Made by a program: the position numbers and the translations under genes | Shown: piece after piece, positions 25,191 through 35,600 of the stretch | Layout: every line of letters begins with the position of its first letter | Position numbering within the stretch: the stretch's first letter is position 1 | Notes under the pieces: model-generated | The model's database searches: none | What the model was told of the DNA's origin: nothing | The model's input: the letters and a program-made list of their open reading frames with translations, nothing else | Source: Alphaproteobacteria bacterium GWF2_58_20 | Lineage (GTDB): Bacteria; Pseudomonadota; Alphaproteobacteria; UBA1247 | DNA: 64,000 nt | Direction of reading: 5' to 3' | Assembly: GCA_001768735.1 (NCBI GenBank) | Contig: MEMB01000002.1 | Span: 492,696-556,695, forward strand

Positions 25191-26353
25191 TCCGAAATTC
25201 CTTCTTCATCTTCCGGCTGTGCATCCCCGCCAACAAGGTGGCGCAGGTTGTTGATGATGCGGCCCAAAAACCCAAGTCGAGGAACGTCAATCGCCGCCAC
25301 AAGCGGCACTTCCTGCACCATGCCTGGCGCTTCAATCCGGAGCGTACCGATTTCCTGCCCCTTCTTCACGGGTGCCTGAATGGGTTCCTTTGTCACCAGC
25401 GTAACCTTGAGCGCTTTTTTGCCGACAGCATCAAGGGACACAGATACATCACGCGTGGCAATGGCCGGGGTTGAGAAATACTGGCCTTCCCAAACAGAAA
25501 CCTGTCCCATTTCCTCCGCCGATGAAACAATCTTTACCGGCTGGAACTCACGAAAGCCCCATTCCAGCAGGCGCTGGGATTCCCGCGCGCGCTCCGACAT
25601 GCTGGACAGGCCGTTGACCACAAGCAAAAGTCTGCGGCCATTACGTTCAGCCGTTCCCACAAGACCATAACCAGCCTCGGATGCATGCCCCGTCTTGAAC
25701 CCGTCTGCTCCCGCCACAAGCCCGATCAGGGGATTGCGGTTCTGCTGCTTGATGTCGCTCCAGGTAAATTCCTTTTCCCCGTAATAATGGAAATATTCCG
25801 GAAAATCGGTCAGCGTCCGCAAGCCAAGGATGGCAAGGTCACGCGCGGTGGAATAATGACCATCCATCGGCAGGCCGCTGGCATTCATGAACTGGCTGTT
25901 CACCATACCAAGAGCATGCGCTTTTTCCGTCATTTCCTGGGAAAAAGCCTCTTCGCTACCGGAAAAGCCTTCCGCCACCACCACCGTTGCGTCATTACCC
26001 GACTGGACAATGACGCCGCGAATGAGATCCTCAAGCCGGATTTTCGATCCCACCAGAACATACATGGACGACTGCTTGCTGCTCCCCATGCGCCAGGCCT
26101 TTTCGCTCACCGTAAAGGTGTCATCCAGCGTGTAACGACCGTTCTTGAGAGCATCAAAAAGCATGTAAATGGTCATCATCTTGCTCATGGATGATGTCGG
26201 CATCTGCTGGTCTGCATTTTTCTCCAGAAGAACAGTGCCCGTCGAAAGGTCAACGAGGTAGGCTTCCCGCGCTGCGGTTTCCAGTGCATGGGCCGCAGAT
26301 ACCGAAAAAATCAGGCAGACCCCTGCAAGGATGGAGAGGAAAAAATGTTTCAT
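25187..26353 (-). CDS. dacC: D-alanyl-D-alanine carboxypeptidase (PBP5/6 type)
   Basis: 388 residues with a signal peptide (about 1-23, ending SAAHA). It trims the terminal D-Ala from peptidoglycan stem peptides in the periplasm. Active-site motifs: S55-M-S-K58, SGND near residue 117, and KTG in FKTGHASEAGYG. A PBP5-type C-terminal beta domain follows. The ribosome site AAAGGA precedes the ATG. Co-transcribed with rlpA and mltB, so this operon start is devoted to wall remodelling. The final residues are acidic (GDAQPEDEEGISE) rather than a clear amphipathic membrane anchor. Confidence 0.93.
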   Translation of the reverse strand: MKHFFLSILAGVCLIFSVSAAHALETAAREAYLVDLSTGTVLLEKNADQQMPTSSMSKMMTIYMLFDALKNGRYTLDDTFTVSEKAWRMGSSKQSSMYVLVGSKIRLEDLIRGVIVQSGNDATVVVAEGFSGSEEAFSQEMTEKAHALGMVNSQFMNASGLPMDGHYSTARDLAILGLRTLTDFPEYFHYYGEKEFTWSDIKQQNRNPLIGLVAGADGFKTGHASEAGYGLVGTAERNGRRLLLVVNGLSSMSERARESQRLLEWGFREFQPVKIVSSAEEMGQVSVWEGQYFSTPAIATRDVSVSLDAVGKKALKVTLVTKEPIQAPVKKGQEIGTLRIEAPGMVQEVPLVAAIDVPRLGFLGRIINNLRHLVGGDAQPEDEEGISE

Positions 26354-26377
26354 GGCATATCCTTTCTGGCTTCCGGA

Positions 26378-27310
26378 TCAATCCACAATGATGCGTGCAG
26401 CATTGATTCCGGTTTCAACAACTTTTTTCAGGATTTCATCGGCTTTGTCAACGCTTGCGACAGGCCCGAGACGTACCCTGAAAAAATCACGCCCCTGCAC
26501 GTTTGCAGGCTGAATGCTGGTTTCTGCGATACCCGCCAGCTGCCGGGCAAGGCCAACCGCATTGTTTTCCTGGGTAAAAGCCCCTGCCTGAACATAAATC
26601 TGCGTTGCGGAAACGGGGACCTGCTCCACCACATCCGGCAAATCCACTTTTTCAATCGAACTGGCCGCATCTTTGGTCGGCGCAATCCGGGGAGGCGCAG
26701 TTTTAGCCGCATGCGCATCTTGCAAACGGACCGAGGATGCCATCAGGATTTCCTGTGGTTCCGGCCTTCCCGCCTTCTTGGCAGCGGCAATCGCCCGGCT
26801 TTCCTCAGCCAGAACCTGTACACGCACCTTGGCTGTACCCTTGGTGCGGAATCCCAAAAGTTCGGCCGCGCGCTCGGAAACATCAATGATGCGGCCCCTG
26901 GCATATGGTCCACGGTCATTCACCCGCAGGATCACCGCATGCCCGTTTTCAAGGTTGGTGACCCGCACAAAACAAGGCATGGGCAGGGTACGGTGCGCCG
27001 CTGTCATGGCCCGCTGGTCAAACTTTTCTCCATTGGCCGTTTTGCGGGCATGAAACCCGGGGCCATACCAGGAAGATATCCCGGTTTCATCATAACCATA
27101 ATTTTCCTCGGGATAATAAGTCCTGCCATTGATCACATAAGGTTTGCCAACCTTGTACACACCTTCAGAACTGGCGGACGACACCATCGGAGACGGACGG
27201 ACATCATCCCCATCAAACGGAATTTTCTTGGCCATGTGCGCAATCAGCTCCGTTTCCGCACAACCGGAAAGGAGGAAAGCCAGAAGAAACAAGGAACGCG
27301 CGCCCTTCAT
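26378..27310 (-). CDS. rlpA: Septal ring lipoprotein RlpA (DPBB plus SPOR)
   Basis: 310 residues from the ATG at 27310, which overlaps the mltB stop by 4 bases. A lipoprotein signal ends in the lipobox LLSGC (Cys 17). A double-psi beta-barrel (GISSWYGPGFHARKTANGEKFD ... RVNDRGPYARGRIIDVS) matches RlpA lytic transglycosylases acting on glycans stripped of peptides. The C-terminal ~75 residues form a SPOR domain (IYVQAGAFTQENNAVGLARQL) that binds such denuded glycans at division sites. Confidence 0.93.
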   Translation of the reverse strand: MKGARSLFLLAFLLSGCAETELIAHMAKKIPFDGDDVRPSPMVSSASSEGVYKVGKPYVINGRTYYPEENYGYDETGISSWYGPGFHARKTANGEKFDQRAMTAAHRTLPMPCFVRVTNLENGHAVILRVNDRGPYARGRIIDVSERAAELLGFRTKGTAKVRVQVLAEESRAIAAAKKAGRPEPQEILMASSVRLQDAHAAKTAPPRIAPTKDAASSIEKVDLPDVVEQVPVSATQIYVQAGAFTQENNAVGLARQLAGIAETSIQPANVQGRDFFRVRLGPVASVDKADEILKKVVETGINAARIIVD

Positions 27311-28284
27311 GATGCCCCAATCTGGTCTGAGAGAAGGCCAACAGCCGTTGCAAAATAGGTTGACCTGTTCCATTTCATGAATACGCGATAGTTGTTGAAC
27401 ACAAGGAAAGCAGCCCCTGTTGGCCCATCCGGCATGACAAGGGAGGCTTCCGCAGGGAGATCATTCAGCGCCTTTCCATCCATGGACGCAATCCCCATTT
27501 CCTTGAAAGCCTCAAGCGGCAGGGTTTTGTCCAGCCCCGCCAGCGGGCCCGCATCAAGTCCTGCGGGCAAGCGGACTGGAACCCCCCATGGTTCACCGGT
27601 CTTCCACCCAGACTTGGCAAGGTAATTGGCGGCTGATGCAAAAATGTCATCGCGGTCCGACCAGATATCCCGTCGTCCATCGCCATTAGCGTCCACGGCA
27701 TAGGTTTCAAAGCTTGAAGGCATGAACTGCACCTGGCCCATCGCCCCCGCCCATGAGCCTTTCATGTTGGCTACAGAAACATGTCCATGTTCAATAATCC
27801 GGAGCGCCCGAACAAGCTCGCCGCGGAAAAAATCCGGTCGTCGCCCGTCCATGGCCAGAGTTCCCAAGGCATGAGGCACGGAAAATCCCCCCATGATGGC
27901 GCCATAATTGGTTTCAATCCCCCACAGGGCGACGACAACATGCGCCGGCACGCCATAAGCTTTTTCCATGGCGGACAATCGCCCCTTTTCCTCAACATAA
28001 AGGCGGCGACCCTGGGTAATGCGTTTTTCAGAAAGCAGGGTTTTGCGGTATTCCGCAAAGCTTTTCCGGCCCTCTGGCTGGCTACGATCCAGCTCAACAA
28101 TGCGGGAAACAGGTGAAAAGCCGGACATGGCTTCATCAAAGGTGCGCGAAGAAACTCCCGCAGCCAGCGCTTCCACCTTGAGGGAGGCCAGAAAATGCCG
28201 GACATCCCCCCCAGCCAGGGCGGGGAGAGACAGGGCGGCACAGCATGCCGCGGCAAGGGTCAGGATTCGGGTGCTGGAAACCAT
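27307..28284 (-). CDS. mltB: Lytic murein transglycosylase (MltB family)
   Basis: 325 residues from the ATG at 28284, chosen because it begins a clean signal peptide (ending LPALA); an in-frame ATG at 28329 would add 15 residues and bury it. Catalytic Glu is in VVALWGIETNYG, followed by the family's GSWAGAMGQVQFMPSSF and DGRRDIWSDRDDIFASAANYL. It cleaves peptidoglycan glycan strands with 1,6-anhydro product formation. There is no lipobox, so the protein is soluble and periplasmic. It overlaps the end of the YdcF-like gene by 25 bases. Confidence 0.92.
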   Translation of the reverse strand: MVSSTRILTLAAACCAALSLPALAGGDVRHFLASLKVEALAAGVSSRTFDEAMSGFSPVSRIVELDRSQPEGRKSFAEYRKTLLSEKRITQGRRLYVEEKGRLSAMEKAYGVPAHVVVALWGIETNYGAIMGGFSVPHALGTLAMDGRRPDFFRGELVRALRIIEHGHVSVANMKGSWAGAMGQVQFMPSSFETYAVDANGDGRRDIWSDRDDIFASAANYLAKSGWKTGEPWGVPVRLPAGLDAGPLAGLDKTLPLEAFKEMGIASMDGKALNDLPAEASLVMPDGPTGAAFLVFNNYRVFMKWNRSTYFATAVGLLSDQIGAS

Positions 28285-29066
28285 GTGTCTGTTTTGCCCG
28301 AGAAATGATAGGCCGTCAACCCGATCCATTCCCTTATTGCAGTATTGAGGCGATCCATGCCCCCCAGAGCATCCATGCGGGTGGGCCCCTCATGACTGAC
28401 GCGGAAATCCACAGGCCATGCCACAACCTTCCAGCCAACCTTGCGGAAAATCCCCATGGAACGTGGTGTGTGGAAGGCCGAGGTTACCAAAAGCCAGACC
28501 TCATCCGGTTTCGGGTTGGCAAGAGCCTTGCTGAAGGCTGCATTTTCATAGGTATTTCGGGAAGCACGCTCCCAAAGAAAACGTCTCATGTCAAGTCCCA
28601 GCTCTGCCACATGGGCACGAACCTCATCGGCCTCGCGCATCTTCTGGTCGCGCAGCATGCCGGAGCCGCTGGTGTAAAGAATGCGGGCATCCGGGTACAG
28701 GTGCGCCAGGCGCACCATCTCAAGGATCCGTTCCCCACTCTCGTTCACGGCAAGAATATCATCCCGTCCACGCATGGGGGGCATGTCCAGCGCCCCCCCC
28801 AGAATGATAATGCCATCCACCTTTTCCGGGGCGGCAACCGGACGCTGGAACCGGTTTTCCAGGGGAGAAAGCAGGCTTGAACCAACAGGCAGGAACCAGA
28901 CTGCCAGAAGAGTCAGTGAAACAACCGTGGAAAGAAACAGGCCAACCCGACGCACGCCGGGTGCCTTGAACAGGAGCTGCAACAACACGCTCAGCCCCAG
29001 AAGGGCAGCAAGAAAATTGAGCGGGGCCGTGAGCCACCAGAGGATTTTTGATATGGCAAAGAACAT
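28260..29066 (-). CDS. YdcF/ElyC-SanA family membrane protein (DUF218)
   Basis: 268 residues: two N-terminal transmembrane helices (about 10-33 and 42-60), then a DUF218 domain (DGIIILGGA, YTSGSG, SRNTYENA, VTSAFHTPRSMGIF). ElyC-type members affect peptidoglycan synthesis and envelope integrity through undecaprenyl-phosphate metabolism, which fits its place at the head of an operon of wall enzymes. Biochemical activity is not established for the family. It lies 11 bases after the histidine kinase gene. Confidence 0.87.
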   Translation of the reverse strand: MFFAISKILWWLTAPLNFLAALLGLSVLLQLLFKAPGVRRVGLFLSTVVSLTLLAVWFLPVGSSLLSPLENRFQRPVAAPEKVDGIIILGGALDMPPMRGRDDILAVNESGERILEMVRLAHLYPDARILYTSGSGMLRDQKMREADEVRAHVAELGLDMRRFLWERASRNTYENAAFSKALANPKPDEVWLLVTSAFHTPRSMGIFRKVGWKVVAWPVDFRVSHEGPTRMDALGGMDRLNTAIREWIGLTAYHFSGKTDTWFPAPES

Positions 29067-29077
29067 GGAGGCTTGTT

Positions 29078-31969
29078 TTACTTTGTTGTTTCAGGAATGT
29101 CCGCAATCTGTGGATGGGAAACCTCGTTGGGAGCTTCCACCGGCAGGACAATCCGGATCGTTGTGCCAATCCCGATCCTGCTGCTCAGCGTCAGATGCCC
29201 ACCATGCAATTCAACCAGTTTACGGCTGATGGAAAGGCCAAGCCCTGTGCCATCCTTTTCGCGGGCAAGCATTGTGCCGCTTTGATGAAAGGGTTCAAAA
29301 ACCAGAACCTGCAGCTCGTCGGCAATGCCGATGCCGTTATCCTTGACATCCATATGAACGGTCTTTTCAGGGGCATCATATGCTGCAGTGATGGAAATAC
29401 GTCCACCGTCCCCGGTGTATTTGTTGGCATTTGAAAGAAGATTCAGGAACACCTGCCTGATGGCGCGTTCGTCAGCACTGACCAGTGGCAGGTTTTCGGG
29501 AACATCGACAGTTATCTCCTGCTTCCTGTCCTGGAACCTGACGGCCGTCATCTTGACGCATTCCTCTATGATCTGGGAAACATCCAGCGGGATGCGCTTC
29601 AGGACGAGCTGTTTGGCCTCGATTTTCGACATATCCAGTACGTCGTTTATTAGGGATAGCAAATGCACGCCACTGCCGTAGATATCTCCGGCATATTCTG
29701 CATACTTTTTGGAAACAGGCCCCATCATTCCATTTTTGATGATTTCTGAAAACCCGATGATAGCATTGAGCGGCGTACGGAATTCGTGACTCATATGGGC
29801 AAGGAATTCGCTTTTTGAAGCATTGGCGCTGGCAGCTTCTTCAGCCAGCGCCTGACTGCGCACCGTGGCCTCTTCAAGAAGACGATTGGTCTCCTGGAGC
29901 TCTTCCTCAGCGCGCTTGCGTTCTGTGATATCCCTTGCAATGGCCTGGAAACCGACAAGTGCGCCCGCTTCATCCCTTATGCCTGTGCCATTTGAGCTGT
30001 GCCAGCGCCATGACCCGTCGGTGTGCCGCATCCGGTACTCGATAGCCCCCGGTACCTCCCCTTTCTCGACCGATATGCGAATAAAATCGGCGCACCGCGA
30101 ACGATCGTCGGGATGGACAAAAGACAGGGCTGATTTTCCAATTGCCTGTTCTATGGGATACCCGAGAAGTGTGTTGAACGAGGGAGAAAGGAAGGTAAAG
30201 ACCCCGTTGACATCAAGGGTATAAATGACATCGTGGCTATTTTGGACAAGGAGGCGGAATTTTTCCTCGCTCGCCCGCAATTTCGATTGCTGGATACGGA
30301 TGCTGGCATCCGTGCGGCGAAGCAGGACAAAAACAAAACCAAGCAAAAACGTCAACAACACGGCATATATCATTTCACCAATGGTAAGCAATTGCTCAAA
30401 AGCCGCTTTTTCGGCGGTGATATCCTGCATGTCCATCAGGGCACCAACCTCTTTGCCCGAAGCATCCTGCATGGGCATGACAGATACGCGCCAGACCCTT
30501 CCGTCGAGAGCGATTTCCATGCTGCTTCCGTTGGATGACAGGTTGCCTGAAACATGATCAACCCAGGACGCGAGAATATCGGGCAGGCGACCCTGGGAGG
30601 TATAAATGATGACGCTTCCCGGCAAACGATCCCAGTCAGCATCCCTGCCGAGCGTACGCATGCCGTCTTCCCAGGTTTTCCGGTCGATGTTCTCTTTGCG
30701 GATGCTGATGGCCAGATGACTGCCTGAATCGCTACGCTGCCTTTGCAGCACATCCTCGATCTCCTTGCCGAGTTCGACATACCCGAGAAGTTTGCCTCCT
30801 TCAAAAACCGGCTGTACCACGCTCAGTGTGAAAGTGCCGAGCGGCCCCAACTCCATTCCGGAGACAACTTCCCCTGTCTGTTCTGCCTTGATGGCTATGA
30901 AACGATTTACGATATTCCCGCATTTTTCAGGCGCATCAATACTCAGAAAACAGACACGGTTTTTGTCAAGAAAAGAGAAATGCGCAAGCTTGCTGTTCTG
31001 GCCCATGATTTCGAACACGGGTTGCCAGGCTGCCTGCAAACTGGCAGAATCATTCTCTCGCAAGGCTTTTTGCACAAGGGCATTGGCAGCCATGGGCCCT
31101 GTGACGGCAATCATGTCACCCGCCTGCTGGTCCAGGGAGAAGTGCAGGTTACTGATCTTTTCCTCGACTTTGGCGGTAACGTTGTAATTTATGTGTTCCT
31201 GATGTTGTTTCCATAGAAGTGCCCCCGTACCGGTCAGCACAAGAACCACGATAGCCATCAGGGGTGGCAGAAGACGCCGCAGAACCGGCTGGGGCGAAGC
31301 TTCAACACAGCGGGTTGTTGCAGCAAGAACTGTCCCCACAGTGATGAACAGCATGATGATCAGCCCCATGGGCAACGCTGATCGGGAGGCCACATTCCAA
31401 CTCCAGTCACTGGCATCGATATCCATACCCAGCACAGCGATGACGGAACCTGTTTGCGGGTCCGTAATCGGGATCAGCGCCGAGATCCACGTTCCCCATT
31501 GATCCGGGAGAGGACCTTCGACAACTTCCCCCCCGATATCGAACATGCCAAGAATATCTTCCGATGCGTCCTCATATATCTGTCCGGGGGGAGAATAATC
31601 CTCCGAATCGGAAGGTTCGCTATCCACAAAGAAAAATGCCGCCCCATCAGCCCCGCGGCCCAGAAGATAGACAAACCGGCCTTTCGGATTGGACAGGCGA
31701 ACAGAGGTCAGTTGTTCCTTGATATGCTGGTAATCGGCGTTTTCAATATCCGCATCCGTACCTGAAAGCCTCTGGATGGATGGAACATTCACCGCATGGG
31801 CCACCATCCGCGTCTGCTGAAGCAGGTTGGCACGCATCTCCTGCCCCGTCCGCAACACGGTCCACCAGGAAAAGAAGACACCAACGGCAAAGACAGCCAA
31901 AAACAACGCTGCAGTTTTCGTGCATGAATTTTTCCATCCGGAAAAACGATTTTGGCCTTTGTTTTTCAT
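29078..31969 (-). CDS. Orphan membrane sensor histidine kinase with two extracytoplasmic modules and PAS
   Basis: 963 residues, start preceded by AAAGGAA. Order: TM helix ~21-39; a periplasmic sensor (~40-195, with VYLLGRGADGAAFFFVDSEP and VLGMDIDA, Cache/PAS-like); two TM helices (~200-255); a second large periplasmic module (~260-535, double-Cache-like); a TM helix (~540-562); a cytoplasmic PAS/PAC domain (~588-700); HisKA with His near residue 724 (LAHMSHEFRTPLNAIIGFSE); and an ATPase domain (LLSNANKYTGD, DNGIGI, GTGLGLSI). There is no receiver domain and no regulator gene alongside, so the partner is elsewhere. It senses an unknown small molecule. Confidence 0.9.
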   Translation of the reverse strand: MKNKGQNRFSGWKNSCTKTAALFLAVFAVGVFFSWWTVLRTGQEMRANLLQQTRMVAHAVNVPSIQRLSGTDADIENADYQHIKEQLTSVRLSNPKGRFVYLLGRGADGAAFFFVDSEPSDSEDYSPPGQIYEDASEDILGMFDIGGEVVEGPLPDQWGTWISALIPITDPQTGSVIAVLGMDIDASDWSWNVASRSALPMGLIIMLFITVGTVLAATTRCVEASPQPVLRRLLPPLMAIVVLVLTGTGALLWKQHQEHINYNVTAKVEEKISNLHFSLDQQAGDMIAVTGPMAANALVQKALRENDSASLQAAWQPVFEIMGQNSKLAHFSFLDKNRVCFLSIDAPEKCGNIVNRFIAIKAEQTGEVVSGMELGPLGTFTLSVVQPVFEGGKLLGYVELGKEIEDVLQRQRSDSGSHLAISIRKENIDRKTWEDGMRTLGRDADWDRLPGSVIIYTSQGRLPDILASWVDHVSGNLSSNGSSMEIALDGRVWRVSVMPMQDASGKEVGALMDMQDITAEKAAFEQLLTIGEMIYAVLLTFLLGFVFVLLRRTDASIRIQQSKLRASEEKFRLLVQNSHDVIYTLDVNGVFTFLSPSFNTLLGYPIEQAIGKSALSFVHPDDRSRCADFIRISVEKGEVPGAIEYRMRHTDGSWRWHSSNGTGIRDEAGALVGFQAIARDITERKRAEEELQETNRLLEEATVRSQALAEEAASANASKSEFLAHMSHEFRTPLNAIIGFSEIIKNGMMGPVSKKYAEYAGDIYGSGVHLLSLINDVLDMSKIEAKQLVLKRIPLDVSQIIEECVKMTAVRFQDRKQEITVDVPENLPLVSADERAIRQVFLNLLSNANKYTGDGGRISITAAYDAPEKTVHMDVKDNGIGIADELQVLVFEPFHQSGTMLAREKDGTGLGLSISRKLVELHGGHLTLSSRIGIGTTIRIVLPVEAPNEVSHPQIADIPETTK

Positions 31970-32257
31970 GGTTCCTTTTCTTTGATTCTGCCTTCAGTAC
32001 GCGCTGGCACGCAAACCCAAGATTGCTCCATATTGATTTTTTGCACAACAACCATCATCAGCAGAGAGGTTTTTGATACAAAAAAGAACAGGGGGCTTAT
32101 TTTAACCGATGGTTTTGTGTGTGTCGAGAGGTATGTATGGGGGGCCAAGCGAAGCGATGGTCGCACCTCGAACTAAAAACATCCACCCTATCCGACTTTC
32201 ATACAAACAAGACAATGCTTGTCTTGTCCGGAAAATTTAGGTATCTCCTATGATGAT
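31970..32257. other. Intergenic region upstream of kinase and tRNA-Ser
   Basis: 288 bases, no gene seen. Around 32125-32172 the + strand can form an imperfect hairpin (CGAGAGGT and ACCTCG as the outer stem, CCA and TGG with a GCGAAGC tip inside), possibly a leader or terminator. Nearer the tRNA lies a perfect inverted repeat listed separately. Confidence 0.4.
32207..32227. repeat. Perfect inverted repeat upstream of tRNA-Ser
   Basis: ACAAGACAA (32207-32215), TGC, TTGTCTTGT (32219-32227): nine of nine bases match. Its right arm contains TTGTCT, which with TATCTC at 32242-32247 (17 bases apart) makes a plausible promoter starting a few bases before the tRNA. The repeat could therefore be an operator over the -35 box, or simply a stable hairpin. 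Confidence 0.5.
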
Positions 32258-32347
32258 GGATGGGTGGCCGAGCGGTTGATGGCACCGGTCTTGAAAACCG
32301 GCGTTGGTGAAAGCCAACCGTGGGTTCGAATCCCACCCCATCCGCCA
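32258..32347 (+). tRNA. tRNA-Ser (anticodon TGA)
   Basis: 90 bases including an encoded CCA. The acceptor stem GGATGGG pairs with CCCATCC, the discriminator is G, the D-arm begins TGGCCGAG, the anticodon stem CCGGT/ACCGG holds loop CTTGAAA with anticodon TGA, a long variable arm (GTTGGTGAAAGCCAAC) marks a class II tRNA, and the T-arm is GTGGG TTCGAAT CCCAC. It reads UCA and other UCN codons. Confidence 0.97.
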
Positions 32348-32550
32348 CCAATTTTTCTATTATATATCAATAAATTATCTTATTTGCTTCCCGTGAAGGC
32401 CTTGTTTCGGCAGCCTTTGCGGCATTTCCTCCATCATTCCCTCCCGGGCAGAGAACGAATCTTTGGCTTTCCCGCCAATTTTCCCTCCCCCATTTTCCGA
32501 ACGGCCTTTTGACGGTGTTGCATTTCCCCTGATCTGCTTGCCCCTACAAC

Positions 32551-32583
32551 AAAGAAACGCCGGGATTTCCCCGGCGTTTCTTT
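32551..32583. terminator. Bidirectional intrinsic terminator
   Basis: A 14-base perfect inverted repeat, AAAGAAACGCCGGG (32551-32564) and CCCGGCGTTTCTTT (32570-32583), around a five-base loop, with A and T ends in both directions. It lies 21 bases after the stop of the large minus-strand surface-protein gene and downstream of tRNA-Ser on the other strand. The remainder of 32348-32604 shows no gene. Confidence 0.85.
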
Positions 32584-32604
32584 CAGACTGGCAACACCAA
32601 AAAC

Positions 32605-35600
32605 TCAGCGCAGCCACATTTCATAGGATACAGGTCCGTATTGCGCCCGTCCCCAGCATCCATAACCATTATTGTAATTATAGTCTCCGGCACCCGCAGT
32701 TCCTGTCATTATGCTGCTAGCGGCATAATTGTCCGGGTAAGCGCCGCCACATCCGCAACCGGCCCCATAGCACCAGGAAACCCTGGCATCCGTCTTGTTC
32801 CCCGGGATGAGCATGACAGTGTATTTGTTGGAGGAATAACTGTCATCCCACGGCGTGTTGGCGATGTAGTAATAGGACATGTCCAGAAGCGGATAAATCC
32901 CGTTGAAGTTGGAGGCTGGCGCAGAATAGGTTGGAGAATTCCCCACAAATGCCTGCCGCACTTCATTGAACTGCGCAATTTCCTTGTAGGCCGGGAATTT
33001 GAGGGAAAGCACACCCTGCCTGTTCGCCAGGTTACCAACCCATGTGTTGGCAAGATCCGGATACGGCATGTCAAAATCGGTTCCGCTATCGCGCATGACA
33101 AGCGTCCAGCCACCACCATCGTTCGTCATGTCGCACCAGACATCCACCGGAAGACCATCAATCGGCTTGATGGTATAGATACCGTCTCCCGTCAGGCCAT
33201 CATAGATATAACCATTGGCAAGGTCGGGGGTCAGGTAGTCATAACAGTTTTTGGCGAACACGTCATTGCTCCAGCGTCGCCCGGCCCCATAAGCCACAAT
33301 GGTGCGCAGCGGAGAAACCGTGATCGTGAAGTTTTGCTCAACCGTTCCGCCACGGCCATCCGATACGCCAATGACAACCGGATGATCTCCACTGGTGGCT
33401 GGTGCACTTCCCGATAACAGGGCCGTGCGCGATCCCGTGGAGGAAAGCGAAAGCCACGATGGCTTGACGGGCGCGGAAATGGTCAATGTATCCCCGGCAT
33501 CCCCATCTTCGGCGGTAATGGCATAAGAATAGGTTTCCCCCTCTTCCACCCAGGTTCCGGGAATGCTGGAGATGGATGGAGCGACATTAGGCAACGGTTC
33601 TGCAGCTGCCACCACGACAGTGAAATTCTGGACGGTGGCAAGGCCTCTCGCATCCACCGCACGCAGCGAGACAAGATGGCTGCCTGCGCTGGCGGGAGCC
33701 ACACCGGAAAGCGTTGCTGTGCCCCTTCCTGTCTGTACAAGGGTTAGCCACGAAGGTTTTGTGCTGGCCAGGACGTCCAGGCTGCCTACCGTGGAATCTG
33801 TCGCTACCACATTGTATGTGTAGCTTCCGGCATTGGCCACCCATGTCACTGGTGAGCTGGTATAAGCCGGCGCCTCGTTTTCTACAACATGGAGATAAGG
33901 GCGGTAGCAGACATTGGCGGATTCGCGGCTATAAACCGTATAAACAGTTGGCCCGTTCATGCAGAATGCCGTTGGATTGTCGATCACGAGACCATAAAAC
34001 GCACCGCTTTTCCAGCCCGCGTAATGGCCACTCATGTCATAGGCTTCCTTGCCAAGACCTGAATAGGGCGCGGAGCGGGTGATGGGGCCATAAAGTGCCG
34101 TTGTTCCCCGGGCCGGCATGTTGTTCCAGGTAATGGTATCCTGCGTCCATGACCCATTGCTCGTGTAAAAATAATAGTTCTGGGTGCCGCAGCTGTAACA
34201 GGTTGCATCGCCATTCATGACCCAGATTTTTGCGCTGTCAAAATTGAGGGGAGCGCTGGACAGGTTAAAATTCATGAACAGGCGGTTTCCTCCTGTGTTG
34301 CAACTGGAAATACCGGCCGCATAAAGTATTTCGTTCATTCCACTGTTCGTTGTTGGAATCGACCTGTCTGGAGTAGAATCATCCGTCGGAAACAGGACAT
34401 GTTCCCGGCTGGTGCTGATGATGCCGGCAAGGGCAGCCATGGCGTTTCCGCCCACATTGGCTGCAGCTTCAAGCCCAGCACAGAGATAGGCCGGAGAACT
34501 CCCCCGTGACCGAACCCTGACCGTGCAGGCCCCACCAGGAGAAAGGATTTCCCCGGTACAGGCATCGCTGCCCAGCTCAAACCGCGCACTGTCCGAAAGG
34601 CTCATGGCAATGGCGGAAGTGTCCGTAATTCCAATGTTGCGGACCGTAAATGTCACCCAGTCTCCAAGGGTTTCCGGCGGTGTGATATGCATGTCGGAAA
34701 CTTCCACAGGGGAGATGACCAGCTGCGCATCCCCCATACCTGTGGCAAGACCGGACAGACCAATAGTTGCGTTTCCACCTGTGGTTGCCTGAACAATCAG
34801 GTTTCCTTCCAGGATGCCCGCCACCAATGCCAGCGGACGAACCTTGAATGAGCAACTGGATGCCCCGGCGAGAATTTGCCCGGCACAGGTATTGGTACCT
34901 GCATCAAACTCAAAATTCGTTGTATTGGTAAGTGTCGTCGTCAGGGCTGTTGTCGGATTGGCGCCATAATTCACAATGGTGAACGTGACCCATTCCCCCG
35001 AAGATGCGGGGGCCACCACATCCATGCCATCCTGCTGCGTAATGGGCGAACCGATTTTTGCAGGGCCGATCCCCATGGCTGTGCCGGAAAGGGGAACTTC
35101 CACTGTTCCACCATTGGCGGCATGAACACGCAAGGCACCAGAATAAGGCCCGCCTTCCACAGCCTTTGGCCGCACGGAAACCGTACAACTGGCAGCAGGA
35201 ACAAGGCTCAAACCATCGCATGTGTTGGTCACATTCTCGAAGTTGGTATCATTGACAAGTGATATTTCCAAAACACTCGTGGCAACACTCCCTGTGTTGG
35301 AAACCGTAAAGAGGACTTCATCCCCCGTGGTTGCCGGCCCCGTGACATCCATCCCTGTCTGCGCTTCAGACGGAACAACCGAAATCAGGGTGGGAGCAAA
35401 CCCTGTCCCCATGCCGGACAAGGTGGCGGAAACCGTTCCCCCCGTTACCGCAGAAACCATCAGCGTGCCCGATAAGCCGCCATCAACATCCGCAACAGGG
35501 CGAACCCGCACATTGCAACTCTCTCCTGCTGGCAAAGCAACACCCGCACATGTATCAATCCCGATTTCAAAATGCGCATTGGAAACACTCACCAGCATTG

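Noticed and set aside
20403..27358. Several 300-372-codon open frames on + across the tatD-metG-holB-tmk-dac-rlpA region
   Set aside because: All are antisense to housekeeping genes with clear motifs. Codon usage in this genome leaves few stops on the opposite strand.
5803..28800. Runs of 7-8 G or C inside genes (near 5803, 7226, 7575, 7771, 18267, 28792), as possible phase-variation tracts
   Set aside because: Their number is close to chance expectation for this base composition, and they fall in housekeeping genes and in a non-surface context.
32258..32347. tRNA-Ser as an integration site for a mobile element
   Set aside because: No integrase, direct repeat of the tRNA 3' end or atypical gene block is visible on either side.
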